Part shown: positions 28,588-40,700 of the stretch, piece after piece
Numbering within the stretch: position 1 is the stretch's first letter
Layout: every line of letters starts with the position of its first letter
From: Lysobacteraceae bacterium NML91-0213
GTDB taxonomy: Bacteria > Pseudomonadota > Gammaproteobacteria > Xanthomonadales > Xanthomonadaceae
Direction: 5' to 3'
Assembly: GCA_002798175.1 (NCBI GenBank)
Contig: NWQL01000001.1
Span: 966,145 to 1,030,144 of the forward strand
DNA: 64,000 nucleotides
Made by a program: the position numbers and the translations under genes
The notes under the pieces: generated by a model
Databases searched by the model: none
Seen by the model: only the letters and a program-made list of their open reading frames with translations
What the model was told of the DNA's origin: nothing

Positions 28588-28891
28588 GCTGCTCCTGCGG
28601 TGGGGACGGGGAGGGCGCCGGCGTGGCGCGCGATGCATGGTCGGGAGAAAAACGTGAAGGCATCGTGCCTGCGGCGACAGGACATCGGGGGTTCATCGCC
28701 TGGCCGTCACCGTGGCGCGGCGCCACGTGGCCCTCGGGCGGCGCCGCGGCGCGATTGCCCGCATGGCGCACTGCCCTGACAATAGCCCGCTGCATCGCGG
28801 CCCCGCGCCGGCGTGATCCGTGCGGGGTACCGCACACGCGCATGCCGAACACCCCGGCGCCAGCCCGCGTCATCCATATGGAGTTGTTCCA
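28588..28891. other. Intergenic region between divergent SDR and FKBP genes
   Basis: These 304 bp hold no convincing gene. A weak plus-strand promoter is possible: TTGCCC (28755-28760), 17 bp, GACAAT (28778-28783). It would serve the FKBP gene. Several GC-rich short inverted repeats are present, but none is distinctive. Confidence 0.3.
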
Positions 28892-29836
28892 ATGAAGAAA
28901 GTGATGCGCGGTGTGGCCGCGCTCGGTCTGGCCGCGATGTGCGCGGTGGCGGTTCCCGCGACGGCCCTGGCCCAGGCACAGCAGCTGCAGGGTGAACGCG
29001 CCCAGGTCAGCTACATGGTCGGAATGGACGTGGGGCAGTCCATCGCGCCGGTGGGCCCCGACATCGACTACGCGGCGCTCGAGCGCGGCATCCGCAACGC
29101 GTTCGAAGGCGGCGAGCCGCTGCTGTCCGAGCAGGACGTGGCGCAGACCGCCCAGGCGCTGATGCAGCGCATCGCCGTGCGCAATGGCCAGACCCCGCCC
29201 GGCATGCCGCCGGGCGCGGCGCCGCCGGAAGTCGACCGCCAGAAGGTCGGGTTGATGGTCGGCAGCGACATCGGACGTTCGCTGCAGCCGATCCAGGGCG
29301 AACTCGACCTGGCCGTGCTGGTGCAGGGCCTGCGCGCGCGCATCGAGGGCGGCCCGCTGCTGATGGACGCGGCCCAGGCCGATGCGCTGCGGCAGTCGTT
29401 CTCCGAGCGGGTGCGCAAGGACATGGAAGCGCAGCAGGCGCAGGCCGGCGAGCGCAACCGCGCCGAAGGCGAGGCGTTCCTGGCCGGCAACCGCAACGAG
29501 ACCGGCGTACAGGTCACGCCGTCGGGCCTGCAGTACCGCGTGGTACGCCAGGGCTCGGGCCGTCGCCCGGTGCCCAGCGACCGGGTGCGCGTGCACTACG
29601 AGGGCCGACTGCTCGACGGCAAGGTGTTCGACAGTTCCTACGAACGCGGCCGCCCGGCCGATTTCGGGCTGGGCCAGGTGATTCCCGGCTGGACCGAGGG
29701 CGTCGCGCTGATGCCCATCGGCAGCAAGTACCGGTTCTGGATCCCGGCGCGCCTGGGCTATGGGGCCAAGGGCACCGAGGGCATCCCGCCCGAGGCGACC
29801 CTGGTGTTCGACGTCGAGCTGCTCGACATTCTCTGA
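28892..29836 (+). CDS. Periplasmic FKBP-type peptidyl-prolyl isomerase with duplicated N-domain
   Basis: A 314-aa exported isomerase that should speed proline cis-trans steps in envelope protein folding. The signal peptide ends near ATALAQ. Two FKBP_N dimerisation modules follow in tandem: QVSYMVGMDVGQSIAPV (~37-100) and KVGLMVGSDIGRSLQPI (~117-180). The FKBP domain (~205-314) has VRVHYEGRLLDGKVFDSS, IPGWTEGV and RLGYG. FkpA and Mip normally have one N-module. The next gene encodes a second, lipidated FKBP. Confidence 0.85.
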   Translation: MKKVMRGVAALGLAAMCAVAVPATALAQAQQLQGERAQVSYMVGMDVGQSIAPVGPDIDYAALERGIRNAFEGGEPLLSEQDVAQTAQALMQRIAVRNGQTPPGMPPGAAPPEVDRQKVGLMVGSDIGRSLQPIQGELDLAVLVQGLRARIEGGPLLMDAAQADALRQSFSERVRKDMEAQQAQAGERNRAEGEAFLAGNRNETGVQVTPSGLQYRVVRQGSGRRPVPSDRVRVHYEGRLLDGKVFDSSYERGRPADFGLGQVIPGWTEGVALMPIGSKYRFWIPARLGYGAKGTEGIPPEATLVFDVELLDIL

Positions 29837-29913
29837 TCCGGCTCTTTCCCCGACTGCCCAACGGGCCGGCGCGCATCCGCGCCGCCCGCCACCTTTCCTC
29901 CCAGGAGTTCCCC

Positions 29914-30684
29914 ATGAAGATTTCCCGCAGCGCCCTGACCCTCTCCGCGCTGGCGCTGGCCACCACCCTCGGCCTGTCGGCCTGCAAGAAGATCGAGGAC
30001 GGCGAGGGCGGTTCCACCGCTGCCACCTCGGCTGCCGGTGCCAACGCCCCGGCGGTGCAGGTGCCCGGCCTGAAGAGCAACCGCGAGCAGGTCGGTTATG
30101 CGATCGGCCTCGACCTCGGCAACTCGATCAAACCGCTCGAGGACGAGGTCGACCTGGACGCCATGGTGCGCGGCATCCGCGACACCCTCGCCGGCACGGA
30201 GCCGAAGCTCAACGACGAGCAGGTGATGCAGGTGATGCAAGGCCTGGCCACGCGGATGCAGGCCAGGCAGGCCGCCGAAGCCCAGACCCGCCTCGACGAC
30301 GAGAAGAAGATCCTCGACGAGAACGCCGCCAGACAGAACGTGCAGACGACCGCGTCGGGCCTGCAGTACGAGGTGCTGACCCCCGGCACCGGCCCGACCC
30401 CGACCGTGAACGACCGCGTCCGCGTGCACTACGAGGGCAAGCTGCTCGACGGCACCGTGTTCGACAGCTCGATCCAGCGCGGCGAGCCGGTGGAGTTCGC
30501 GCTCGGCGAGATCATCCCGGGCTGGCAGGAAGGCCTGCAGCTGATGCAGCAGGGCGCCAAGCACCGCCTGTGGATCCCCAGCAGCCTCGGCTATGGCGAG
30601 CAGGGCGCAGGCCCGATCCCGCCGAACGCCGCGCTGCAGTTCGAGGTCGAACTGATCGAAGTACTGCCGGCCGCCGCGCAGTAG
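29914..30684 (+). CDS. FKBP-type peptidyl-prolyl isomerase, lipoprotein
   Basis: A 256-aa FkpA/Mip-like isomerase. The lipobox is LSAC with Cys24, so it should be anchored in the outer or inner membrane facing the periplasm. A single FKBP_N module (REQVGYAIGLDLGNSIKPL) covers ~65-130 and the FKBP domain covers ~140-252 (RVHYEGKLLDGTVFDSS, IIPGWQEGLQLM, LGYGEQG). AGGAG precedes ATG 29914. It follows the first FKBP gene by 77 bp. Confidence 0.88.
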   Translation: MKISRSALTLSALALATTLGLSACKKIEDGEGGSTAATSAAGANAPAVQVPGLKSNREQVGYAIGLDLGNSIKPLEDEVDLDAMVRGIRDTLAGTEPKLNDEQVMQVMQGLATRMQARQAAEAQTRLDDEKKILDENAARQNVQTTASGLQYEVLTPGTGPTPTVNDRVRVHYEGKLLDGTVFDSSIQRGEPVEFALGEIIPGWQEGLQLMQQGAKHRLWIPSSLGYGEQGAGPIPPNAALQFEVELIEVLPAAAQ

Positions 30685-30743
30685 GCATGCAGGGCCGGCT
30701 GGCGCCGCCAGCCGGAACCTGCCGGTGCGAACGGAACGACACG

Positions 30744-30956
30744 ATGGACGAACTGGAACAGCGCGTGGTGGAACTGGAAACGCGGGTCGCGTTCCAGGAA
30801 CACGCGCTCAGCGAGATGAGCGACGCCCTCGCCGAGCTGCGGCTGCAGTCCGCGCAGAACGCGGAACTGCTGCGGCGCAGCCTCGATGAACTGAAGCAGG
30901 CGCGTGGCTCGTTCTTCGCCGACCCGGCGGACGAGCCGCCACCGCCGCATTACTGA
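30744..30956 (+). CDS. slyX: SlyX family protein
   Basis: A 70-aa protein made almost wholly of a heptad-patterned coiled coil (MDELEQRVVELETRVAFQEH...LDELKQ) and ending in PPPPHY, which is the usual SlyX tail. It lies just downstream of FKBP genes, as slyX often does near fkpA/slyD. The function of SlyX is not established. Confidence 0.85.
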   Translation: MDELEQRVVELETRVAFQEHALSEMSDALAELRLQSAQNAELLRRSLDELKQARGSFFADPADEPPPPHY

Positions 30957-30983
30957 CGGTTTGACTGGAACAACGGTACGACG

Positions 30984-31628
30984 ATGAGCGATACCCTGCG
31001 CGACCAGCTCCTGGGCCTGGGCTTCAAGGCCCCCACGCCGGAGCGCAAGCCCCCACGCAAGCCCGCGACCGGCCATCAGGCGTCGGCGAAGGAGGGTGGA
31101 TCGCGCGCCGGCCAGCGCCGGCCCGAGGGCAAGCCGGCGCCGGGCAAGCCGCCCGCGCGTGGGGACGCGCGGGCGCGCGGTCGCGGCAGGCCGGCGTCGC
31201 GCGAGGACATCGACCTCGCCAAGGCGTACGCCATCCGTGCCCAGAAGGAAAAGGACGAGCGCATCGCCGCGGAGAAGCAGAAGCAGGAGGAAGCCCGGCT
31301 GCGTCGCGAAGCGCGTGCGCGCCTGGCGACGCTGCTCGACGGCAAGGCGCTCAACCACGCCGATGCCGACATCGCCCGGCATTTCGAGTACGGCGGCAAG
31401 ATCAAGCGCATCTACGTGACCGCCGAGCAGCTGCAGGCCCTCAATGCCGGCGAGCTTGGCGTGGCCCAGCTCAACGGCCGCTACCTGCTGGTCACCGCCC
31501 AGGTGCTGGCGGAGGCCGAGGCGGTGTTCGCGCCCTCGGTTGCGCTGCGCGTGGATCCGGACGCACCCGCCGGCGACGACCCCTACGCCGACCCCAGGTA
31601 CCAGGTGCCCGACGACCTGGTGTGGTGA
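30984..31628 (+). CDS. DUF2058 (YaiL) family protein
   Basis: A 214-aa YaiL/DUF2058 protein. It begins SDTLRDQLLGLGFK, typical of the family. A long basic Lys/Arg/Pro-rich region (~20-70) precedes the conserved domain, which has ADIARHFEYGGKIKRIYVT. Homologues are annotated as nucleoprotein or polynucleotide-associated enzyme on thin evidence; the basic region fits nucleic-acid binding. It ends 7 bp before the convergent metH stop. Confidence 0.8.
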   Translation: MSDTLRDQLLGLGFKAPTPERKPPRKPATGHQASAKEGGSRAGQRRPEGKPAPGKPPARGDARARGRGRPASREDIDLAKAYAIRAQKEKDERIAAEKQKQEEARLRREARARLATLLDGKALNHADADIARHFEYGGKIKRIYVTAEQLQALNAGELGVAQLNGRYLLVTAQVLAEAEAVFAPSVALRVDPDAPAGDDPYADPRYQVPDDLVW

Positions 31629-31635
31629 GCGGGCC

Positions 31636-34316
<2,681 letters not shown>

Positions 34317-34320
<4 letters not shown>

Positions 34321-35396
34321 GCGAGTGCTCCCGGACGACGCGGCGCGACCCCACGCACCGCCGCGGCGATTGCGGCGATGTGGTCGGGCGTGGTGCCGCA
34401 GCAACCGCCGACGAGGTTGACCAGGCCCGCGGTGGCGAACTCCTGCAGCATCGCGGCCATCTCCTCCGGCGTTTCGTCATAGCCACCGAACGCGTTGGGC
34501 AGGCCGGCGTTGGGATGCGCGCTCACATGGCACTGCGCGACGCGGGCCAGGGTTTCGACGTGCGGGCGCAACTCGCGCGCACCGAGCGCGCAGTTGAGGC
34601 CGATCGCCAGCGGACGTGCGTGCATCAGCGAGACATGGAAGGCCTCGGCGGTCTGGCCGGACAGGGTGCGGCCGGACGCGTCGGTGATCGTGCCCGACAC
34701 CATCACCGGCAGGCGAGCGCCGAGTGCGTCGAAGACCTCCTCGATCGCGTACAGCGCCGCCTTGGCGTTGAGGGTGTCGAACACCGTTTCCACCATCACC
34801 ACGTCGGCGCCGCCTTCGACCAGCCCCCGGGTGGCATCGGCATAGGCGTGGCGCAGTGCGTCGAACGAGGTGTTGCGAAAGCCGGGGTCGTTGACGTCAG
34901 GGCTGATCGACGCGGTGCGGCTGGTCGGGCCGACCACCCCGACCACGAAGCGTGGCTGGTCGGGGGTGAGGGCCTCGACGGCATCGCAGGCCGCGCGGGC
35001 GATGCGTGCGCCCTCGCGGTTGAGCTCGTGCGCGAGGTGCTGCAGGCCGTAATCGGCCTGGCTGATCGACGTCGCGTTGAAGGTGTTGGTTTCCACCAGG
35101 TCGGCGCCGGCGTCCAGATAGGCGCGGTGGATGCCCGCGATGATTTCCGGGCGGGTCAGGTTGAGCAGGTCGTTGTTGCCGCGCAGTTCGCGCACGGTGC
35201 GGTCGCCCGGCGCCCCGGCATCGAAGCCGTTGGCGAAGCGCTCGCCGCGGTAATCGGCCTCCGCAAGCGCATGCTGCTGGATCAGCGTGCCCATCGCGCC
35301 GTCGATCACCAGGATGCGCCGGGCCAGTGCCGCCTCCAGCGCCTGCACGCGCCGGGGATGGAGCCAGCGTCCGCGCCCGGCGTCGGGCCCGCTCAC
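34317..35396 (-). CDS. metH: Methionine synthase, N-terminal half (homocysteine S-methyltransferase domain)
   Basis: A 359-aa homocysteine-binding module. The zinc ligands are Cys269 ([12 protein letters not shown]) and Cys332-Cys333 (GGCCGTTP), with the same 63-residue spacing as E. coli MetH. It begins with the barrel motif [16 protein letters not shown] 35396 overlaps the upstream ArsR-methyltransferase stop by four bases, and its own stop overlaps the second metH gene. Splitting of MetH at this boundary is familiar in Xanthomonads, so it is not a recent frameshift. Confidence 0.92.
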
Positions 35397-36370
35397 GCCG
35401 GCGATCCGGTGCGGACCCGCGCAGGAACGTGCGCCGCGGTCGCCGGCTTGGCCGCGATCAGCGAGATCACCTCGAAATGCGGCGGACGCTTCTCCCGGGT
35501 CACGGTGTTGAGGCTCTGCAGGGCCAGCCCCGCCTTGTCGACGAACCGGCGCAGCTCGCGCTCGTTGAAGCCGAGGTTGACGTGGCCGTAGGCATCCACG
35601 GCGCTGCGATGTTCATGGCGGGCGAGGGTGGTGAGCAGCAGCCGTCCGCCCGGTCGCAGCACGCGGGCGGCCTCGGCCACCGCCTGCGCCGGACGGTCGG
35701 CATAGGTCAGTGCATGCATCAGCACGACCAGGTCGAAGCCACCCTCGTCGAACGCAAGCGCATGCATGTCGCCTTCCCGCACCTCCACGTTCGGGTAGCG
35801 GCGGAGGCGTTCCGCCGCCGCGCTGACCACGCGCGCGCTGGTGTCAACGCACACGTAGCGTCGCGCATGGGGGGCAAGCAACTCGGCCAGCACGCCGTCG
35901 CCGGAGGCGATGTCGAGCACGTCGCCGGTTTCCATCAACGGCAGTGCCGAGCGCGCAAGCGCTTCCCAGGTGCGGCCGGGCGAGTAATGGCGCTCCATGT
36001 CGCCGGCCACCGAGTCGGCCCAGTTCTGGTCGGCCGCGCGCATCGCCAGCACCGCGGCGACGCGCTCGGCGTCCTGGCGCAGCAGCGGATCGTCACTGCC
36101 GTCGCGCAGGGTGAGCCACAGCGTGCGGATGGCGGGGTCGAGCGGCGCGTCGTCGAAGCGGTAGTACGCCGAGACGCCCGCGCGGCGGTCGCGCACCAGT
36201 CCGGCTTCCTTCAGCTTGGCGAGGTGGGTGGACACCCGTGGCTGCGCGAGGCGGGTGATCGCCGACAGTTCGGCGACGGTGAGCTCCTCGCCTTCGAGCA
36301 GTGCCAGCAGGCGCACGCGGGTCGCATCGGCAAGGATCTTCAGGCGCGCCGACCAGCTTTCCAGATCCAT
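35393..36370 (-). CDS. ArsR-family regulator fused to a SAM-dependent methyltransferase domain
   Basis: A 325-aa fusion. Residues 1-90 are an ArsR winged helix ([47 protein letters not shown]). Residues ~100-310 are a class I methyltransferase with motif [14 protein letters not shown]. The position directly before metH, with GTGA overlap, and a 26-bp palindrome abutting its start suggest a SahR-type regulator that reads S-adenosylhomocysteine or SAM to control the methyl cycle. That role is inference; the fold assignments are solid. ATG 36370 is clear. Confidence 0.85.
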   Translation of the reverse strand: MDLESWSARLKILADATRVRLLALLEGEELTVAELSAITRLAQPRVSTHLAKLKEAGLVRDRRAGVSAYYRFDDAPLDPAIRTLWLTLRDGSDDPLLRQDAERVAAVLAMRAADQNWADSVAGDMERHYSPGRTWEALARSALPLMETGDVLDIASGDGVLAELLAPHARRYVCVDTSARVVSAAAERLRRYPNVEVREGDMHALAFDEGGFDLVVLMHALTYADRPAQAVAEAARVLRPGGRLLLTTLARHEHRSAVDAYGHVNLGFNERELRRFVDKAGLALQSLNTVTREKRPPHFEVISLIAAKPATAAHVPARVRTGSPA

Positions 36371-36373
36371 AAA

Positions 36374-36399
36374 TATCTCTATATCGCGATAGCGAGATA
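36374..36399. promoter_or_regulatory. 26-bp palindromic operator candidate before arsR-metH
   Basis: The site reads TATCTC-nn-TATCG-CGATA-nn-GAGATA, perfectly symmetric except for one unpaired dinucleotide on each side. It lies 4 bp upstream of the ArsR-methyltransferase ATG in a conspicuously AT-rich patch. It also overlaps -10-like sequence (TATAGA on the minus strand). It is a probable self-repression site. Confidence 0.65.
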
Positions 36400-36444
36400 A
36401 GTCTGCGCGCGCAGGTCCGGAGCGTCAAGCCGGACGATGGGGTT

Positions 36445-36462
36445 TACCCGCGTGCGCGGGTA
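36445..36462. promoter_or_regulatory. Perfect palindrome overlapping the -10 of the acyl-CoA dehydrogenase gene
   Basis: TACCCGCG-TG-CGCGGGTA is perfectly symmetric. The plus-strand sequence TACAAT at 36461-36466 (5 of 6 to the -10 consensus) starts inside it. If that -10 is used, the palindrome is upstream of the transcript and would act as a DNA operator rather than an RNA hairpin. Confidence 0.5.
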
Positions 36463-36498
36463 CAATTTGCGCTTTCCGTTCGGCTTCGAGGTGTGCGC

Positions 36499-37647
<1,149 letters not shown>

Positions 37648-37750
37648 CCCCGACGTGACCGTTCATGCCGTCGCCGCGAACGCGCTGCCCACGCCGGACA
37701 TCCCGGCCGCATGCGCGACCGCGTCGCACGGCGACTGAATTCCCATGGCC

Positions 37751-37771
37751 GGCCCGCGCATCGCGCGGGCC
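37751..37771 (+). terminator. Strong hairpin downstream of the acyl-CoA dehydrogenase gene
   Basis: GGCCCGCGC / GCGCGGGCC forms a perfect 9-bp stem with a 3-nt loop, followed by tcatt. It lies between the acyl-CoA dehydrogenase gene and gdh. Probable terminator, though the T-run is poor. Confidence 0.5.
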
Positions 37772-37795
37772 TCATTGCATCCGGACCCACCGACC

Positions 37796-40700
37796 ATGAC
37801 CACCAAGCGCAGTTCCACCTCCAAACCCGCCGCCGCGAAGACGGCCAGGCCCGCGCGCGCGGCCGCACCGAAGAAGCAGGCGCGCAATGCCGGCGGCGGC
37901 ATCCTCGCGCCGATCCGCGCCGCGATCCGCAACCTCGCCGGGGCTGCCGGCGCGGCCGATGCCGAAACCTTCGCCAATGCCTTCTACTACCGCATGGGCG
38001 AGGACGAACTGCCGCTGCACACCGCCGATGCGTGGGCCGCGCTGGCGTTCGACTTCCTCGAGTTCGCCCGCAAGCGCAAGCCGGGCAGCGCGCGGATGCG
38101 GCTGTTCAACCCAACCCTGAAGACCCATGGCTGGGAGTCGCCGCACACCGTGCTGCAGATCGTCAACGACGACATGCCGTTCCTGGTCGACTCGGTGACC
38201 ATGGCGCTGGCCGAGCAGGGCATCGGCGTGCACGTGCTGGGCCATCCGGTGATCGCGATGCGCCGCGACCGCGGCGGCAAGCTGCAGGCGGTGGGCGAGG
38301 GCGAGGCCGAATCGCTGATGCACCTGGAGATCGACCGCCAGCCCGGCGAGGCGATCGCCACGATCGAAGAGGCGCTGGGCCACGTGCTGGCCGACGTGCG
38401 GCAGATCGTTGCCGACTGGCCGGCCATGCGCGAGCGGATGATCGCCGTCGCCGAGGACCTCGCCACCCGCGCCCTGCCGGTGGACGATGCGGTGCGCGCC
38501 GAAGCCCAGGAGTTCCTGCGCTGGGCGTCGAACGACCACTTCACCTTCCTCGGCTACCGCGAATACCAGGTGCGCCAGCGCGGCGGCGAGCCCGGTCTGC
38601 TGGCGGTCGAGGATTCCGGCCTCGGCCTGCTGCGCGGCAAGGAAGTCGGCCAGCCGCGTTCGCTGCGTGCGCTGGCCGCCCAGGCGGCGCGCGGCGAGGG
38701 CGAGATCGACCCGCTGATCCTGACCAAGACCAATGCACGTTCCACCGTGCACCGTCCGGGTTTCATGGACTACGTCGGCATCCTGCAGTTCGATGCGAAG
38801 GGCCGCGCGATCGGCGAGCAGCGTTTCATCGGCCTGTACACCTCGGCCGCGTACAACCGCCGGCCGTGGGACATCCCGCTGGTCCGCGAGCGCTTCGAGC
38901 AGGTGATGAGCCGCTCCGGCCTGCGCGAGACCGGCCATAGCGGCAAGGCGCTCAAGCACATCCTCGAGACCCTGCCGCGCGACGAGCTGTTCCAGTCCAC
39001 CAGCGACGAGCTCTACCGCCTGGCGCTGGGCATCCTGCACCTTCAGGAGCGCGTGCGCAGCCGCCTGTTCGTCCGCAGCGACCGCTACGGCCGCTTCTAT
39101 TCGGTGCTGGCCTACGTGCCGCGTGACCGCTACAACACCGAGGTGCGCCTGCGCATCGAGGCGATGCTGCGCGACGTGCTCGAGGCCGACCGCGTCGACA
39201 CCAGCGTGCAGGTCGGCGAATCGCCGCTGGCACAGCTGCACCTGATCGTGCGTCCGCGCTCGGGCAACACTGTCGACATCGACCCGGTGGCGCTCGACGG
39301 CGAGCTGTCGACGATCGTGCGCAACTGGCAGGACGACCTGCGCGACGCGCTGATCGCCAGTCACGGCGAGGCCGAAGGCCTGGCGCTCGCCGGCCGTTTC
39401 GGCCGCGCCCTCGGCGTCGACTACATCGAGCACGCCACCCCAGCCGTGGCCGCCCGCGACGTCGGCCAGCTGGCCGCGCTGGAGTCGCCGGAGGACCTGC
39501 GGCTGAGCCTGGTGCGCGAAGCCGGTAGCGGCGACGGACAGGGTGGGCTGCACCTGAAGCTCTTCCGCCAGCACCGCGACATCCCGCTGTCCGACGTGCT
39601 GCCGGTGATGGAGAACATGGGGCTGCGGGTGCTGTCCGAGCGCCCCCACCGCATCGATGCGGGCGGCGACATCTTCTACGTGCAGGACTTCGAGGTGGAG
39701 GCGGTCGGAGCCGATCTCGACCTCGGGCGCGTGGGTCCCGCCTTCGAAGAGGCGTTCTCGCGCCTGTGGCGCGGCGATGCCGAGAACGACGGCTTCAACC
39801 GCCTGATCGTGCTCGCCAGCCTGGACTGGCGCCAGGTCTCGATGCTGCGTGCCTACAGCAAGTACCTGCTGCAGGCCGGCGTGCCGTTTTCGCAGGCGTA
39901 CATGGAGCAGACGCTGGCGCGCTATCCGCTGCTGTCGCGCCTGCTGGTGGAGCTGTTCGAGAGCCGTTTCCACCCGGCCACCGGCCGCGAGACTCGCGGC
40001 CAGATCGACGAAGGCGCACAGCAGCTGCGCGCGCAGTTCGCCGCGCTCGCCGGCGGGTCCGCCGACACGCTGGCCGCGCTCGAGCCGGTTGTGCTCGCAC
40101 GCGAGGGCGACCGCGCGGCCCAGTACGGCGCGACGCGGCAGGCGCTCACCGCGCTGCTGGACGGCGTCGGCAGCCTCGACGAGGACCGCATTCTGCGCGG
40201 CTTCATCGGCGTGATCGACGCCACCCTGCGCACCAGCTACTTCCAGCGCGCCGCCGATGGCCAGGACAAGGACTACGTCGCCTACAAGTTCGACTGCGCG
40301 CGCGTGCCGGAGCTGCCCAAGCCGCGTCCGTACCGCGAGATCTTCGTCTACGGCCCGCGGGTCGAAGGCGTGCACCTGCGCTACGGCCCGGTCGCGCGCG
40401 GCGGCCTGCGCTGGTCGGACCGTCGCGAGGACTTCCGCACCGAGGTGCTGGGCCTGGTGAAGGCGCAGATGGTCAAGAACACCGTGATCGTGCCGGTCGG
40501 CGCCAAGGGCGGTTTCATCGTCAAGAAGCCGCCGGTGGGCGGCGACCGCGACGCGCAGCTGGCCGAGGGCATCGCCTGCTACAAGCGCTTCATCAGCGGG
40601 CTGCTCGACGTCACCGACAACGTCATCGACGGCAAGGTGGTGCCGCCGAACGACGTGGTGCGCCACGACGACGACGACTACTACCTCGTGGTCGCCGCCG

